In this document: positions 51,218 to 60,472 of the stretch, one piece after another
Numbering within the stretch: position 1 is the stretch's first letter
Layout: each line of letters starts with the position of its first letter
From: JAUHXS01 sp965213575
Lineage (GTDB): Bacteria; Bacteroidota; Bacteroidia; Chitinophagales; JAUHXS01
DNA: 64,000 bases
Reading direction: 5' to 3'
Assembly: GCA_965213575.1 (NCBI GenBank)
Contig: CBDBZN010000037.1
Coordinates: 62,001-126,000 of the forward strand
Position numbers and translations under genes: made by a program
Notes under the pieces: model-generated
What the model was told of the DNA's origin: nothing
What the model saw: only the letters and a program-made list of their open reading frames with translations
The model's database searches: none

Positions 51218-53017
51218 ATGCAAAAGTTAAGGAATATAGCGATTATCGCTCACGTTGACCACGGGAAAACTACTTTAGTAGATAAAATGCTAATGGTGGG
51301 TAAATTATTTCAAGATCACGAAAGGCCGGGTGAGCTCATTATGGACAGTAATGACCTGGAGAGGGAACGTGGAATTACTATTCTTGCAAAAAATGTATCG
51401 GTACGCTATAAAGACACTAAGATTAATATATTAGATACTCCGGGCCACAGTGATTTTGGTGGAGAAGTAGAAAGGGTTTTAAATATGGCAGATGGGGTGT
51501 TACTTTTGGTAGATGCATTTGAAGGCCCTATGCCTCAAACAAGATTTGTATTACAAAAAGCCATTGAGATGGGATTAAAACCCATTGTAGTAGTTAACAA
51601 AGTAGATAAAGAAAACTGTACACCCGAAGAAGCTTATGAAGCAGTTTTTGATTTAATGTTTCAGTTAGATGCCTCTGAAGATCAATTAGATTTCCCGGTA
51701 GTTTATGGTTCTGCTAAAAATGGATGGATGAGTGATGATTGGAAAAACCCTACGGAAGATATAACCATTTTAATGGATAAAATTCTTGAGCACATTCCTG
51801 CTCCTGAGTTTAATGAAGGAACTTCACAAATGCTGATCACTTCTTTAGATTACTCTTCATTTATCGGTAGGATTGCTATTGGTAGAGTGCATCGGGGAAC
51901 CTTAAAGGCAGGACAAGCGGTATCTTTAATGAAAAGAGACGGCCGTGTTGTCAAAACGAAGATAAAAGAATTATATGTTTTTGAAGGCTTTGATAAGATA
52001 AAGGCAGAAACAGTCAGTTCCGGTGAAATTTGTGCCGTTGTAGGTATTGATGGATTTGAAATAGGAGAAACCATAGCAGATATCGAATCACCTGAAGCTT
52101 TGCCAACCATCACTATTGACGAGCCGACGATGAGTATGCTTTTTACTATTAATGATTCTCCATTTTTCGGTAAAGAAGGCAAATTTGTGACCTCCCGCCA
52201 TTTAAAGGATCGCTTAACAAAAGAATTAGAAAAAAACCTTGCTCTACGAGTGGAGCCTACAAATTCTCCCGATTCGTACAATGTTTTTGGAAGAGGTGTA
52301 CTGCATTTATCTGTCTTAATTGAAACGATGCGTAGAGAGGGTTATGAACTGCAAATTGGCCAGCCGCAAGTTATCATTAAAGAAATTGATGGTGTAAAAT
52401 GTGAGCCGATAGAAGAGCTCACCATAGATATTCCTGAAGCAACGTCCGGTAAAGCTATCGAGATGGTAACTCAAAGAAAAGGCGAAATGCAAAGTATGGA
52501 TCCCAAAGGTGATCGAATTATTCTTAAGTTTTTAGTACCTTCCAGGGGAATTATCGGGTTAAGAAATAACTTACTTACAGCATCTGCCGGAGAAGCGATT
52601 ATGTCACACCGATTTTTAGAATTTCAGCCGTATAAAGGCAATATCCCTTCCCGCCAAAATGGATCATTAATCAGTTTAGAAACAGGCAAGGCGATTCCTT
52701 TTAGTATTAATAATTTACAAGACCGAGGTAAGTTTTTCATTGAGCCCAATGTAGATATTTACGAAGGGCAAGTAATAGGTGAAAATAACCGTCCGGGCGA
52801 CTTAGTCGTTAACATCACTAAAACGAAGAAGTTGACCAACATGCGTTCTTCCGGAGCAGATGATAAAATGCGCATTGCCCCACCTATTTTATTTTCTTTA
52901 GAAGAAGCGCTAGAATACATCCAGGGTGATGAATATCTAGAAGTAACCCCGGCTTCTATGCGGATCAGAAAGATATATTTAAAAGAAAACGATCGGAAAA
53001 GAGCGAAAGCAAATTAG
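51218..53017 (+). CDS. typA: Ribosome-associated GTPase TypA/BipA
   Basis: A translational GTPase of 599 residues from ATG 51218, the normal size. G motifs are visible: G1 AHVDHGKTT, G2 RGITI, G3 DTPGHSDFGGE, G4 VVNKVD and G5 YGSAKNG. The C-terminal EFG_C-like region and the TypA-specific end follow (PSRGIIGLRNNLLT, MRSSGADDKMRIAPP, EALEYIQGDEYLEVTP). It binds the 70S ribosome and supports assembly and stress or cold growth. It is a single gene with its own promoter. Confidence 0.97.
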   Translation: MQKLRNIAIIAHVDHGKTTLVDKMLMVGKLFQDHERPGELIMDSNDLERERGITILAKNVSVRYKDTKINILDTPGHSDFGGEVERVLNMADGVLLLVDAFEGPMPQTRFVLQKAIEMGLKPIVVVNKVDKENCTPEEAYEAVFDLMFQLDASEDQLDFPVVYGSAKNGWMSDDWKNPTEDITILMDKILEHIPAPEFNEGTSQMLITSLDYSSFIGRIAIGRVHRGTLKAGQAVSLMKRDGRVVKTKIKELYVFEGFDKIKAETVSSGEICAVVGIDGFEIGETIADIESPEALPTITIDEPTMSMLFTINDSPFFGKEGKFVTSRHLKDRLTKELEKNLALRVEPTNSPDSYNVFGRGVLHLSVLIETMRREGYELQIGQPQVIIKEIDGVKCEPIEELTIDIPEATSGKAIEMVTQRKGEMQSMDPKGDRIILKFLVPSRGIIGLRNNLLTASAGEAIMSHRFLEFQPYKGNIPSRQNGSLISLETGKAIPFSINNLQDRGKFFIEPNVDIYEGQVIGENNRPGDLVVNITKTKKLTNMRSSGADDKMRIAPPILFSLEEALEYIQGDEYLEVTPASMRIRKIYLKENDRKRAKAN

Positions 53018-53360
53018 CTTAGAGTGGATAGTTTAGAGTTTCGGGTTTCGGGTTCGAAGTTTAAGGTTGTTGGGTTAATTTTGAGTTAAGCTTACATGCA
53101 CCACTGTGCTAATGCTTGCTAGAGAAGGGAGACATTAATTTTTTTTAGTAATTCAACTTATTAAGCAAAGAATGCTAATCAAATTAGCTCTATTGGCAGG
53201 AGAGTAGTTTAACACATTTAATCATTCACTAACCTAACCTCAAATTCTAAAAACTATCAACTATAAATTCTAAACTGTCTAATTTCAAGTCTCAACTTTA
53301 TACTTTAAACTACTCAACTTCAAACCTCAAACACAGAACTTCAAACATCAACTTCAAACA
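53018..53360. other. AT-rich intergenic region with degenerate repeats
   Basis: There is no gene or RNA here. Toward xerD the sequence is full of short ACTTCAAAC-type words, including ACTTCAAACATCA twice in tandem at 53338-53363. The typA side has GTTTAGAGTTTCGGG and GAAGTTTAAGGTT, roughly the reverse complement of the right side. The ends may therefore form a loose inverted repeat. Similar words recur at 54350-54384. Confidence 0.5.
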
Positions 53361-54257
53361 TCAACTTCTCGGATGATACCGATTAATCGTATCTTTCAAA
53401 TACGATCTATCCAAATGAGTATATATTTCTGTGGTGGTAATCGATTCATGACCCAGCATATCTTGAACAGCTTTGAGGTTCGCTCCACCTTCTACTAAGT
53501 GAGTAGCAAAAGAGTGCCGAAAGGTATGCGGGCTGATTTTTTTATGAATATTAGCTGCTTTTGCGAGAAGTTTAATAATGGTAAAGATCATCACCCGCGT
53601 AAGTTTTGCTCCTCTACGATTTAGGAAAAGGATGTCTTCGTTCCCAGGTTTGATCTTCATGTGATTACGAACGCTGTCTTTATAGATATTGATTTGCTTG
53701 ATCGCTTGATCACCAATCGGAACTAATCGTTCTTTATTTCCTTTGCCGATGATTCTGATAAAATTTACATCTAAATATGAATTGGAAATTTTTAGGTTGA
53801 TCAATTCAGATACGCGTAAGCCACACCCATATAAAACTTCGATGATAGCCTTGTTTCTTTCTCCTTCTGAAGAGCTTAAGTCTATTGCAGCAATAAGGTT
53901 TTGAATATCATCATAGCTAAGCGTGTCGGGAAGCTTTTTAGGCAGCTTAGGGCTTTCAATCAGCTCGGTAGGGTCTGAATCAATAATATTTTCTAAAATC
54001 AAATATTTATAAAAAGCTTTAATCCCAGAGATGATTCTCGCCTGTGATTTTGCTGAAATACCAACTTCATTTAATGATTCTACAAAAAGTTGGATTTCTT
54101 TAAAAGTAACTTTTAAGGGAGAATGCTGAGTGGTAGCTTCAACATAAGAAGCTATTTTTTCTACATCTCTGAGATAAGCTTCTAAAGTATTATCAGAAAA
54201 AGATTTTTCTAATTTCAAATAACTTTTAAAACCTTTTATATAAATACTCCAGCTCAC
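53361..54257 (-). CDS. xerD: Site-specific tyrosine recombinase XerD
   Basis: 298 residues, GTG start. The SAM-like N-domain begins WSIYIKGFKSYLKLEKSFS. Catalytic residues are seen in GCGLRVSELINL (Arg), GKGNKERLVPIG (Lys), HTFRHSFATHLVEGG (His-x-x-Arg), LGHESITTTEIYTHL (His/Tyr). With XerC it resolves chromosome dimers at dif near FtsK. The lone position beside aroQ and the length fit the chromosomal XerD rather than a phage integrase. No att sites are visible. Confidence 0.92.
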   Translation of the reverse strand: MSWSIYIKGFKSYLKLEKSFSDNTLEAYLRDVEKIASYVEATTQHSPLKVTFKEIQLFVESLNEVGISAKSQARIISGIKAFYKYLILENIIDSDPTELIESPKLPKKLPDTLSYDDIQNLIAAIDLSSSEGERNKAIIEVLYGCGLRVSELINLKISNSYLDVNFIRIIGKGNKERLVPIGDQAIKQINIYKDSVRNHMKIKPGNEDILFLNRRGAKLTRVMIFTIIKLLAKAANIHKKISPHTFRHSFATHLVEGGANLKAVQDMLGHESITTTEIYTHLDRSYLKDTINRYHPRS

Positions 54258-54274
54258 TACTTAAAAATATATTA

Positions 54275-54288
54275 TACCTTTGAAGGTA
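54275..54288 (+). promoter_or_regulatory. TAnnTTTG box inside a 14-bp dyad, between xerD and aroQ
   Basis: TACCTTTG at 54275-54282 is a good -7 box for aroQ, about 100 nt upstream of its ATG. It is also the left half of the dyad TACCTT-TG-AAGGTA. The promoter assignment is tentative because of the long leader. A small CTGTTAA/TTAACAG hairpin at 54326-54344 lies in that leader. Confidence 0.35.
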
Positions 54289-54384
54289 ACAAATTTGAGC
54301 TTTAATACTGAGTTATTTTTTTCTACTGTTAAAAATCTTAACAGCTTAACTTTATACCTTGAACTTCAAACTGTGAACTAAACC

Positions 54385-54801
54385 ATGAAAATAATTATCA
54401 TCAATGGCCCTAATCTTAACTTACTCGGCAAGAGAGAGCCTGATATTTATGGTTCATCTACTTTTGAGGAATATTTTAAAACGTTGGCTAACGCTTTTCC
54501 GGATATAAATCTCACGTATTATCAGAGTAATGTAGAAGGAGAACTCATCAATAAGATACAAGAAGTAGGATTTACATATGATGGTATAATTTTAAATGCA
54601 GGAGGCTATTCTCATACTTCAGTAGCTATGCGAGATGCTATTTCAGCTATTTCGACTCTTGTAATTGAAGTACATATCTCTAATATTTATGCGAGGGAGG
54701 AGTTTCGACACAAATCATTGCTTTCCGAAAAATGCAAAGGAGTAATTTGTGGTTTGGGACTGGAAGGGTATCGGTATGCGGTAGATTATTTTCACAATTA
54801 G
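54385..54801 (+). CDS. aroQ: Type II 3-dehydroquinate dehydratase
   Basis: The third step of the shikimate pathway, cytoplasmic; 138 residues. Motifs: NGPNLNLLGKREPDIYG (with the lid Arg and catalytic Tyr region), YQSNVEGELINKIQ, NAGGYSHTSVAMRDAI and EVHISNIYAREEFRHKS (catalytic His and Arg). The protein is slightly short at the C-terminus but all active-site pieces are present. A hairpin overlaps the stop codon. Confidence 0.95.
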   Translation: MKIIIINGPNLNLLGKREPDIYGSSTFEEYFKTLANAFPDINLTYYQSNVEGELINKIQEVGFTYDGIILNAGGYSHTSVAMRDAISAISTLVIEVHISNIYAREEFRHKSLLSEKCKGVICGLGLEGYRYAVDYFHN

Positions 54802-54831
54802 CTAATTAGCCAATTGACTAATTAGCTAATT
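54796..54831. terminator. Bidirectional hairpin between aroQ and the glycosyltransferase gene
   Basis: AATTAGCTAATTAG pairs with CTAATTAGCTAATT over 14 bp with an 8-nt loop. It overlaps the aroQ stop and lies 23 bp past the end of the convergent glycosyltransferase gene. The stem is AT-rich, so termination strength is uncertain. Confidence 0.6.
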
Positions 54832-54853
54832 TCAATCTTTTGAACTCAAGAAT

Positions 54854-55885
54854 TTATCTGGTATTTTGCAATATATCTAGTTTACTAAAAAATCGCTTCT
54901 TCTTAACAAAATACTGCCACACGATATTTTTAGGGTATACACCGTTGAGAGATTTTAAATAAGCATTATTTTTTATATGATGCCATTTAAAAACACCTCC
55001 TACATAATGGCGATGGGCTTTGCCAATAGCTAAAAATGTTCTCCAATTTCCCTTAAATAAAATTGTATAGGCCGCTACATGATCTAAAATAAGCCGGCTG
55101 ATTATCAAATAAACTGCTTCTGGGGTAGGCGTATTTTTATGAATGATAATGAGGTTGTTTCGGAAGTTTAAATAGGTTTTTCGCGGGCTACCTTGTGGCA
55201 AACTTCCTCCGCCTACATGATAAACAACAGATTTGGGGCAATACATAATTTTGTATCCTTTGTTTTGTAACCGCCAACAAAGGTCAATTTCTTCCATGTG
55301 TGCAAATAATCGCTCGTCTAGCCCTCCTAGTTTATGATAAAGGGTTGATTTAATAAATAAACACGCTCCGGTTGCCCAGAAAATTTGCCGCGCATCGTCG
55401 TATTGGCCATGATCTTTTTCTACTGTTTCAAAGATTCTGCCTCGACAAAAAGGATAACCATATCTGTCAATATATCCGCCTGCTGCTCCCGCATATTCAA
55501 AATGATCTTTATTATGAAAAGCTTTTATTTTAGGTTGACAAGCAGCAATATCTGCTGAACTTTCCATTAATTGGATAACCGGTTCTATCCAATCGGGTTC
55601 AACTTCTACATCTTGATTAAGCAATACATAATAATCACTTTTGACTTGCTTTAACGCTGCATTATAACCCCCCGTGAAACCTAAATTTTCTTTAAGAGCA
55701 ATGACTTTTACGGTAGGGAAATTTTTAGCTAATATTGCTAAACTATTATCTGTAGAGGCGTTGTCTGCAACATACATAACTACATTAGAATAAGTAGACG
55801 CTACAACAGAGGGTAAAAACTGCTGTAAAAATTTTGCGCCATTCCAACTTAAAATAACGACAGCTACGGTAGGATTTTTATTCAT
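54854..55885 (-). CDS. Glycosyltransferase family 2
   Basis: 343 residues. The GT-A fold begins TVAVVILSWNGAKFLQQFLP, then VADNASTDNSLAIL. The metal/nucleotide-sugar site is LLNQDVEVEPDWIEP. The acceptor-side motif is HMEEIDLCWRLQNKGYKIM, followed by VVYHVGGGSLP. These features match rhamnosyl- or WcaA-like inverting GT2 enzymes. There is no membrane anchor except a possible amphipathic stretch near the end. It probably adds a sugar to a surface glycan, but no other glycan genes are adjacent. Confidence 0.9.
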   Translation of the reverse strand: MNKNPTVAVVILSWNGAKFLQQFLPSVVASTYSNVVMYVADNASTDNSLAILAKNFPTVKVIALKENLGFTGGYNAALKQVKSDYYVLLNQDVEVEPDWIEPVIQLMESSADIAACQPKIKAFHNKDHFEYAGAAGGYIDRYGYPFCRGRIFETVEKDHGQYDDARQIFWATGACLFIKSTLYHKLGGLDERLFAHMEEIDLCWRLQNKGYKIMYCPKSVVYHVGGGSLPQGSPRKTYLNFRNNLIIIHKNTPTPEAVYLIISRLILDHVAAYTILFKGNWRTFLAIGKAHRHYVGGVFKWHHIKNNAYLKSLNGVYPKNIVWQYFVKKKRFFSKLDILQNTR

Positions 55886-55939
55886 GTAAATGCAATATTA
55901 CGAAAAAGGACAATCTAAATTTAGTAATCCATGGCACCT

Positions 55940-55969
55940 TTGTCCGTTGGATAAATAGCATTATCTTTG
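55940..55969 (+). promoter_or_regulatory. Promoter of rpe
   Basis: TTG at 55940-55942, 19 nt, then TATCTTTG at 55962-55969. The ATG follows after only 4 nt, so the transcript should be leaderless or nearly so. Confidence 0.65.
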
Positions 55970-55973
55970 CGTT

Positions 55974-56645
55974 ATGAATCATTTAATAGCTCCTTCCATT
56001 CTCGCTGCTGACTTTATTAACCTTGCCAAGGATATCAATCTGGTTAATGAAAGTCAAGCTGATTGGTTTCATTTAGATGTGATGGATGGCGTATTTGTGC
56101 CTAATATTTCCTTTGGTATTCCGGTGATAAAAGCAATTAAGAGCAAAGCAAACAAACCGTTGGATGTTCATTTGATGATTGTCAATCCTGAAAAATACAC
56201 AGAAGCATTTTGCAAGGCAGGAGCAGATATTCTCACGGTACATTATGAAGCATGCCCACATTTGCATCGAAATCTACAAGAGATAAGGAGTTACGGCATG
56301 AAAGCCGGAGTAGCTATTAATCCGCATACACCTATTAGTGCCCTAGAAGATATTATTGAAATGGCAGATGTAGTATGTTTAATGTCTGTCAACCCGGGTT
56401 TTGGCGGACAGCAATTTATCGAAAACTCTTTAAATAAAATTGTTCAGCTTAAAGAACTGATTATCCGCAAAAACACTCATACCTATATTGAAGTAGACGG
56501 AGGTGTTGGGGCTGATAATATTCGACAGGTTTTAAAAGCGGGAGCAGATGTTTTAGTAGCAGGTAGCAGCGTGTTTGGTTCGGATAATCCTACGGAAACG
56601 ATAGCCTCTTTCAAAAATTTCAAAACAAATACTTTGCAAGCCTGA
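55974..56645 (+). CDS. rpe: Ribulose-phosphate 3-epimerase
   Basis: Interconverts ribulose 5-phosphate and xylulose 5-phosphate in the pentose phosphate pathway. 223 residues, TIM barrel: APSILAADF, FHLDVMDGVFVPNISFG, DVHLMI, VHYEA, MSVNPGFGGQQF, IEVDGGV and VAGSSVFG, all expected metal and phosphate-binding loops. The TonB-dependent receptor gene starts 19 bp downstream and may be co-transcribed. Confidence 0.97.
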   Translation: MNHLIAPSILAADFINLAKDINLVNESQADWFHLDVMDGVFVPNISFGIPVIKAIKSKANKPLDVHLMIVNPEKYTEAFCKAGADILTVHYEACPHLHRNLQEIRSYGMKAGVAINPHTPISALEDIIEMADVVCLMSVNPGFGGQQFIENSLNKIVQLKELIIRKNTHTYIEVDGGVGADNIRQVLKAGADVLVAGSSVFGSDNPTETIASFKNFKTNTLQA

Positions 56646-56664
56646 TTTCCGTTATACCTCAGAA

Positions 56665-59160
56665 ATGCGTCAACTCTTCAGCGGCTTTCTTTTTTTTTTA
56701 AGCATTAATTTTTTATCTGCACAGCAAAATACAGCAGAAATTTTTGGTTCGGTGAAGGATGAAGACGGCTTTTTTTTAGAAGGTGTTTTTGTTCATATAA
56801 AAGATTCTAAAAGTGGTGTGGTAACTGATGAAAATGGGGAATATATACTTTCTATTCCTGCAGATTCTTCCATACAAATAGTTTTCTCTTACATTGGCTA
56901 TGCTACACAAATCCAAAATGTAAATTTAGCCGGTGATAAGCGCAGGCGATTAAATATCAGCATGGAGCTAAAAGCCATTGATATTGATGAAATATTTATT
57001 GAAGATAAAGGTGAACGAAATAAGATCAGTACGCAGCAATTAGATATTAAAGATATTAATGTATTACCCAATGCTTCAGGCAATATAGAAGCTATTTTGA
57101 AAACGCTACCGGGAGTTACGTCTAACAATGAACTTAGTTCACAATATTCGGTAAGAGGAGGAAATTTTGATGAAAACCTAGTATATGTTAATGATTTTGA
57201 GATCTATCGCCCTTTTCTTATCCGGTCAGGACAGCAAGAAGGATTGAGTTTCATTAACCCGGATTTAGTAAGTAATATAGAATTTTCATCCGGTGGTTTT
57301 GGCGCTAAATACGGAGATAAAATGTCTTCTGTTTTAGACATTAAATACAAACGTCCGAGGAGTTTTGCCGGTTCTGCAAGTGTGAGTTTGTTAGGTACAA
57401 ATTTGCATTTAGAAGGCAGTACCATCGATAATCGTGCTTACTATTTACTAGGCTTTAGATATAAAACAAATCAGTATTTATTAAATAGCCTGGATGCTCA
57501 AGGTGATTATCGCCCTCAATTCTTAGACTTTCAAGCTTTAGTAGGGTATGATATCAATGAAAAATGGGAGTTGGAGTGGATGGGTAATTATTCCAGTAAC
57601 AAATTTCAGTTTGTTCCGGAAACCCGAACTACAGAATTTGGTGTCGTAAATAATGTGCTTCGGTTGACCGTTTTCTTTGATGGGCAGGAAATTAATCAAT
57701 ATAGCACTGCTATGACGGGTTTGTCTACTACTTTTAAGCCTAATAATAATGTGCGATTAAAATGGTTAGCATCGTATTATGTAGCGGATGAAAGGGAGAC
57801 TTTCGATGTGATCGGAGAGTATTTTTTAGATGCTATAGAGAGTAATTTAGGTAATGAAGATTTTGGCCAGATTAAATATAGCTTAGGCGTAGGGGCTTAT
57901 CATGACAATGGCAGAAATTTTCTCAAAGTTTATGTGCCAAATGTTGCACATAAAGGATATTGGAGCAAAAATAAACATTTTGTACAATGGGGAGCAAGGT
58001 ATCAATATGAAATTATTGATGATAAGCTGAAGGAATGGCAACGGCTTGATTCAGCAGGTTATTCATTACCTTATACCAATCAGCAGGTTTTAATAAATGA
58101 GTACAGTAAATCAAAAGTAGATTTAACTTCAAACAGATATTCAGCTTACATACAAGATAGTTGGGAATTGACCGATACTACTCAAATGACGCTGACAGGT
58201 GGAGTTCGTTTCCAATATTGGGATTTAAACAATGAGTTACTGGTAAGTCCGAGAGGACAGCTTTCTTTTAAACCTTTGTGGGAAAAAGATGTCGTGTTTA
58301 AATTTGCTTCAGGAATATATTATCAAGCTCCTTTCTACAGAGAATTAAGAGATTTGAATGGCAATATCAATCTCAATGTTAAAGCTCAAAAAGCCATCCA
58401 TTACGTTGCAGGAATGGACTATAATTTTAAAGCATGGAAGCGGCCTTTTAAATTCACTTCTGAGATTTATTATAAGCAATTAAGTAATTTAAATCCTTAT
58501 GAAATTGAAAATGTTAGGATTCGTTATTTTGCTGAAAATGTTGCAAAAGGCTATGCCACCGGCATTGATTTTAGAGTGTATGGTGAATTTGTAAAAAATG
58601 CCGAGTCATGGTTTACCCTTTCTTTTCTGAAAACTCAAGAAGATGTAATTGGCGATTTTAGGTATGAATTTTATAATGATGAAGGGGTGAGAATAACGAC
58701 AAGTACTCGCGATCAAACAGCTACCGATAGCATTAAAATTGAACCTGGATATATTGCACGGCCTACTGACCAAAGAGTTAATTTTTCTATATTTTTTCAA
58801 GATTATATTCCCAATAATGAAAACTTTAAAATGCACCTTAACTTAGTTTTTGGAACAGGTTTGCCTTTTGGCCCGGTCGACAAAAAACGTTATAATGATG
58901 TACTTCGTGTGCCGCCGTACCGCCGAGTTGATATAGGTTTTTCTGCTTTACTGTGGGATAAAACTAAAAGGAATAACCTCATTAACAGCCCTTTAAAATA
59001 TTTTAATTCTGTTTGGATGAGTATTGAAGTATTTAATTTACTTCAAGTGAAAAATACGGTATCTTACATATGGATTAAAGATGTAACAAATACACAATAT
59101 GCTGTGCCTAACTATCTTACCAGTCGGCGTTTAAATGCACGATTAGTTGTTAAGTTTTAA
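56665..59160 (+). CDS. TonB-dependent receptor with CarboxypepD_reg-like N-domain
   Basis: 831 residues. The signal peptide (MRQLFSGFLFFLSINFLSA-Q) is followed by a carboxypeptidase-regulatory-like domain (about 22-110, EIFGSVKDEDGFFLEGVFVH). Next is the plug (about 125-230, ILKTLPGVTSNNELSSQYSV, RGGNFDENLVYVNDFEIYRP) and a 22-strand-type barrel ending LNARLVVKF. It takes up a TonB-energised ligand across the outer membrane. There is no SusD partner, so it is probably not a glycan SusC. The ligand is unknown. Confidence 0.9.
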   Translation: MRQLFSGFLFFLSINFLSAQQNTAEIFGSVKDEDGFFLEGVFVHIKDSKSGVVTDENGEYILSIPADSSIQIVFSYIGYATQIQNVNLAGDKRRRLNISMELKAIDIDEIFIEDKGERNKISTQQLDIKDINVLPNASGNIEAILKTLPGVTSNNELSSQYSVRGGNFDENLVYVNDFEIYRPFLIRSGQQEGLSFINPDLVSNIEFSSGGFGAKYGDKMSSVLDIKYKRPRSFAGSASVSLLGTNLHLEGSTIDNRAYYLLGFRYKTNQYLLNSLDAQGDYRPQFLDFQALVGYDINEKWELEWMGNYSSNKFQFVPETRTTEFGVVNNVLRLTVFFDGQEINQYSTAMTGLSTTFKPNNNVRLKWLASYYVADERETFDVIGEYFLDAIESNLGNEDFGQIKYSLGVGAYHDNGRNFLKVYVPNVAHKGYWSKNKHFVQWGARYQYEIIDDKLKEWQRLDSAGYSLPYTNQQVLINEYSKSKVDLTSNRYSAYIQDSWELTDTTQMTLTGGVRFQYWDLNNELLVSPRGQLSFKPLWEKDVVFKFASGIYYQAPFYRELRDLNGNINLNVKAQKAIHYVAGMDYNFKAWKRPFKFTSEIYYKQLSNLNPYEIENVRIRYFAENVAKGYATGIDFRVYGEFVKNAESWFTLSFLKTQEDVIGDFRYEFYNDEGVRITTSTRDQTATDSIKIEPGYIARPTDQRVNFSIFFQDYIPNNENFKMHLNLVFGTGLPFGPVDKKRYNDVLRVPPYRRVDIGFSALLWDKTKRNNLINSPLKYFNSVWMSIEVFNLLQVKNTVSYIWIKDVTNTQYAVPNYLTSRRLNARLVVKF

Positions 59161-59229
59161 TTAGGTTACAGGTTCTAAATTGCAGATTTTAAGATTGAAA
59201 ATTTGCTGTTTTAAACAAGATGAATCTCT

Positions 59230-59526
59230 TTATTCGATATGCTTTTTCCAGTTTAACTCATCCATGCTTGTATGATGAACTGTTAAAACGTAAATCGTTT
59301 TAGCTTCGACAATATAAAATATTCCAAACGGAAAACGTTTAATAAAAGCTCTATGTACATTTTTATATTGACTTTAAAATAGATTTGGATTTTTTTGTAA
59401 TTGATTTAATGTCTTCTACAGACAACAAAAAACATTCCCCAAGCCATCTTGCTGTTCTTTATACCACAGAGAAGCGTTAAGAATATCGTCTTCTGCATCG
59501 GGCTTTACAACAAGCGAATAGATCAT
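59230..59526 (-). pseudogene. Decayed RelE/ParE-type toxin gene
   Basis: It starts MIYSLVVKPDAEDDILNASL, overlapping the antitoxin stop (ATGA), and ends FIKRFPFGIFYIVEAKTIYV, VLTVHHTSMDELNWKKHIE. These are the two conserved ends of the RelE/ParE family, at the normal length of about 98 codons. Inside are two stops (after NVFCCL and NPNLF). The pattern fits a lost G in the GGGG run, a 2-nt deletion near the SVED-equivalent codons, and a CAA to TAA change. Three independent lesions make true decay far more likely than sequencing error. Confidence 0.8.
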
Positions 59527-59771
59527 ATTTTTTTAGAAATTCTATTTTTTACATCTTTCCAAGATGAGCCGGCACTTGGATGATGTTTGTGGGATTTTAA
59601 TCTTTCATCAAATAATGTTTTAGTTGCAGTATTAAACTCAATATTTTTAGTATTAGCTTCAACAGCAATACTATCCCATATAGCTTCTACCACTTGAATT
59701 TTTTCCGAGATACTTAATTTTAATATGTCTTGTAATTGTGTCATATATTGATTTAACGTAAAATTAGTCAA
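59523..59771 (-). CDS. Addiction-module antitoxin component (TIGR02574 type)
   Basis: 82 residues; translation may also start at the Met 9 codons in (59744). ILKLSISEKIQVVEAIWDSI and the C-terminal DERLKSHKHHPSAGSSWKDV are the hallmarks of the unstable-antitoxin family encoded just before RelE/ParE toxins. It normally binds and neutralises the toxin. Here the toxin gene is broken while the antitoxin frame is intact, so it is an orphan. Confidence 0.85.
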   Translation of the reverse strand: MTNFTLNQYMTQLQDILKLSISEKIQVVEAIWDSIAVEANTKNIEFNTATKTLFDERLKSHKHHPSAGSSWKDVKNRISKKI

Positions 59772-59883
59772 AAGTTGCGAAGTTATTTTAGCTTTGATAT
59801 TTACAGTTTGAAATATAGGATTTAATTATATATCTCTTACATTTAATATTAAAAATTAAGCAGTAAACATTAAAAACTAATCC

Positions 59884-60448
59884 ATGTCCAACTTCATCTC
59901 AACAAAAATCAAAAGAACTCCAATCAACTCAAAAATTACTAGTTGATACATTTAACATGCTTACTCCGGCTCAACTGAATTGGAAACCGGATGCTGACTC
60001 TTGGAGTATCGGAGAGTGCATTGATCATATCAGCAATACTAATCAGACTTATTTTGATGTTTATGAAAAGATTGGCCAGGGGATATATCAGCCTGCCTTT
60101 TGGACAAGAATCAGTCCATTTTCAGGTATGTTTGGGAAAATGCTCATTGCTGCTACAGAACCGGAAGCTAAAAGAAAATCTAAAACAGTAAAAGTTTTTG
60201 AACCTTCTCACAGCGAATTAGACAAAGCAATCCTTGAAAAATATGAAGTAAATAATGGGATATTAATAAGCCTAATGAAAGCGATGGATGGTAAAGATTT
60301 ATCAAAAATTAAAATTCCTTCGCCTGCTGCTGCGATTATCACTTATTCTGTAAAAGATAGTATTATTTTGTTGGTAAATCACGAGAAAAGGCATTATAAC
60401 CAAGCAGTCAAGGTGATGAAGAATAGTGGATTCCTAAAACTGAGTTAA
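59884..60448 (+). CDS. DinB-family protein, probable frameshift near its start
   Basis: The open frame with a usual start is 59957-60448 (163 residues): MLTPAQLNWKPDADSWSIGE, CIDHISNTNQTYFDVYEK and a late HEKRHYNQAVKVM. The three His (CIDHI, HEKRH, RHYNQ) form the DinB/YfiT metal site. Upstream in the same frame the helix KSKELQSTQKLLVDTFN is conserved-looking but has no start codon; an ATG at 59884 lies one base out of frame. A single extra base after that ATG would explain it. The role is probably a metal-dependent transferase or thiol-related enzyme; the substrate is unknown. Confidence 0.78.
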
Positions 60449-60472
60449 GAAGAAAAAGGTATTTCACCAACA

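Noticed and set aside
51850..52281. A 143-codon ORF antisense to typA
   Set aside because: It lies wholly within typA, whose motifs are unmistakable; composition explains the open frame.
53361..54257. Phage or island integrase
   Set aside because: Length and motifs match chromosomal XerD. No att repeats, tRNA target or phage genes are nearby.
56665..59160. SusC-like receptor of a glycan locus
   Set aside because: No SusD gene follows, and the upstream gene is rpe, so it is a general TonB-dependent receptor.
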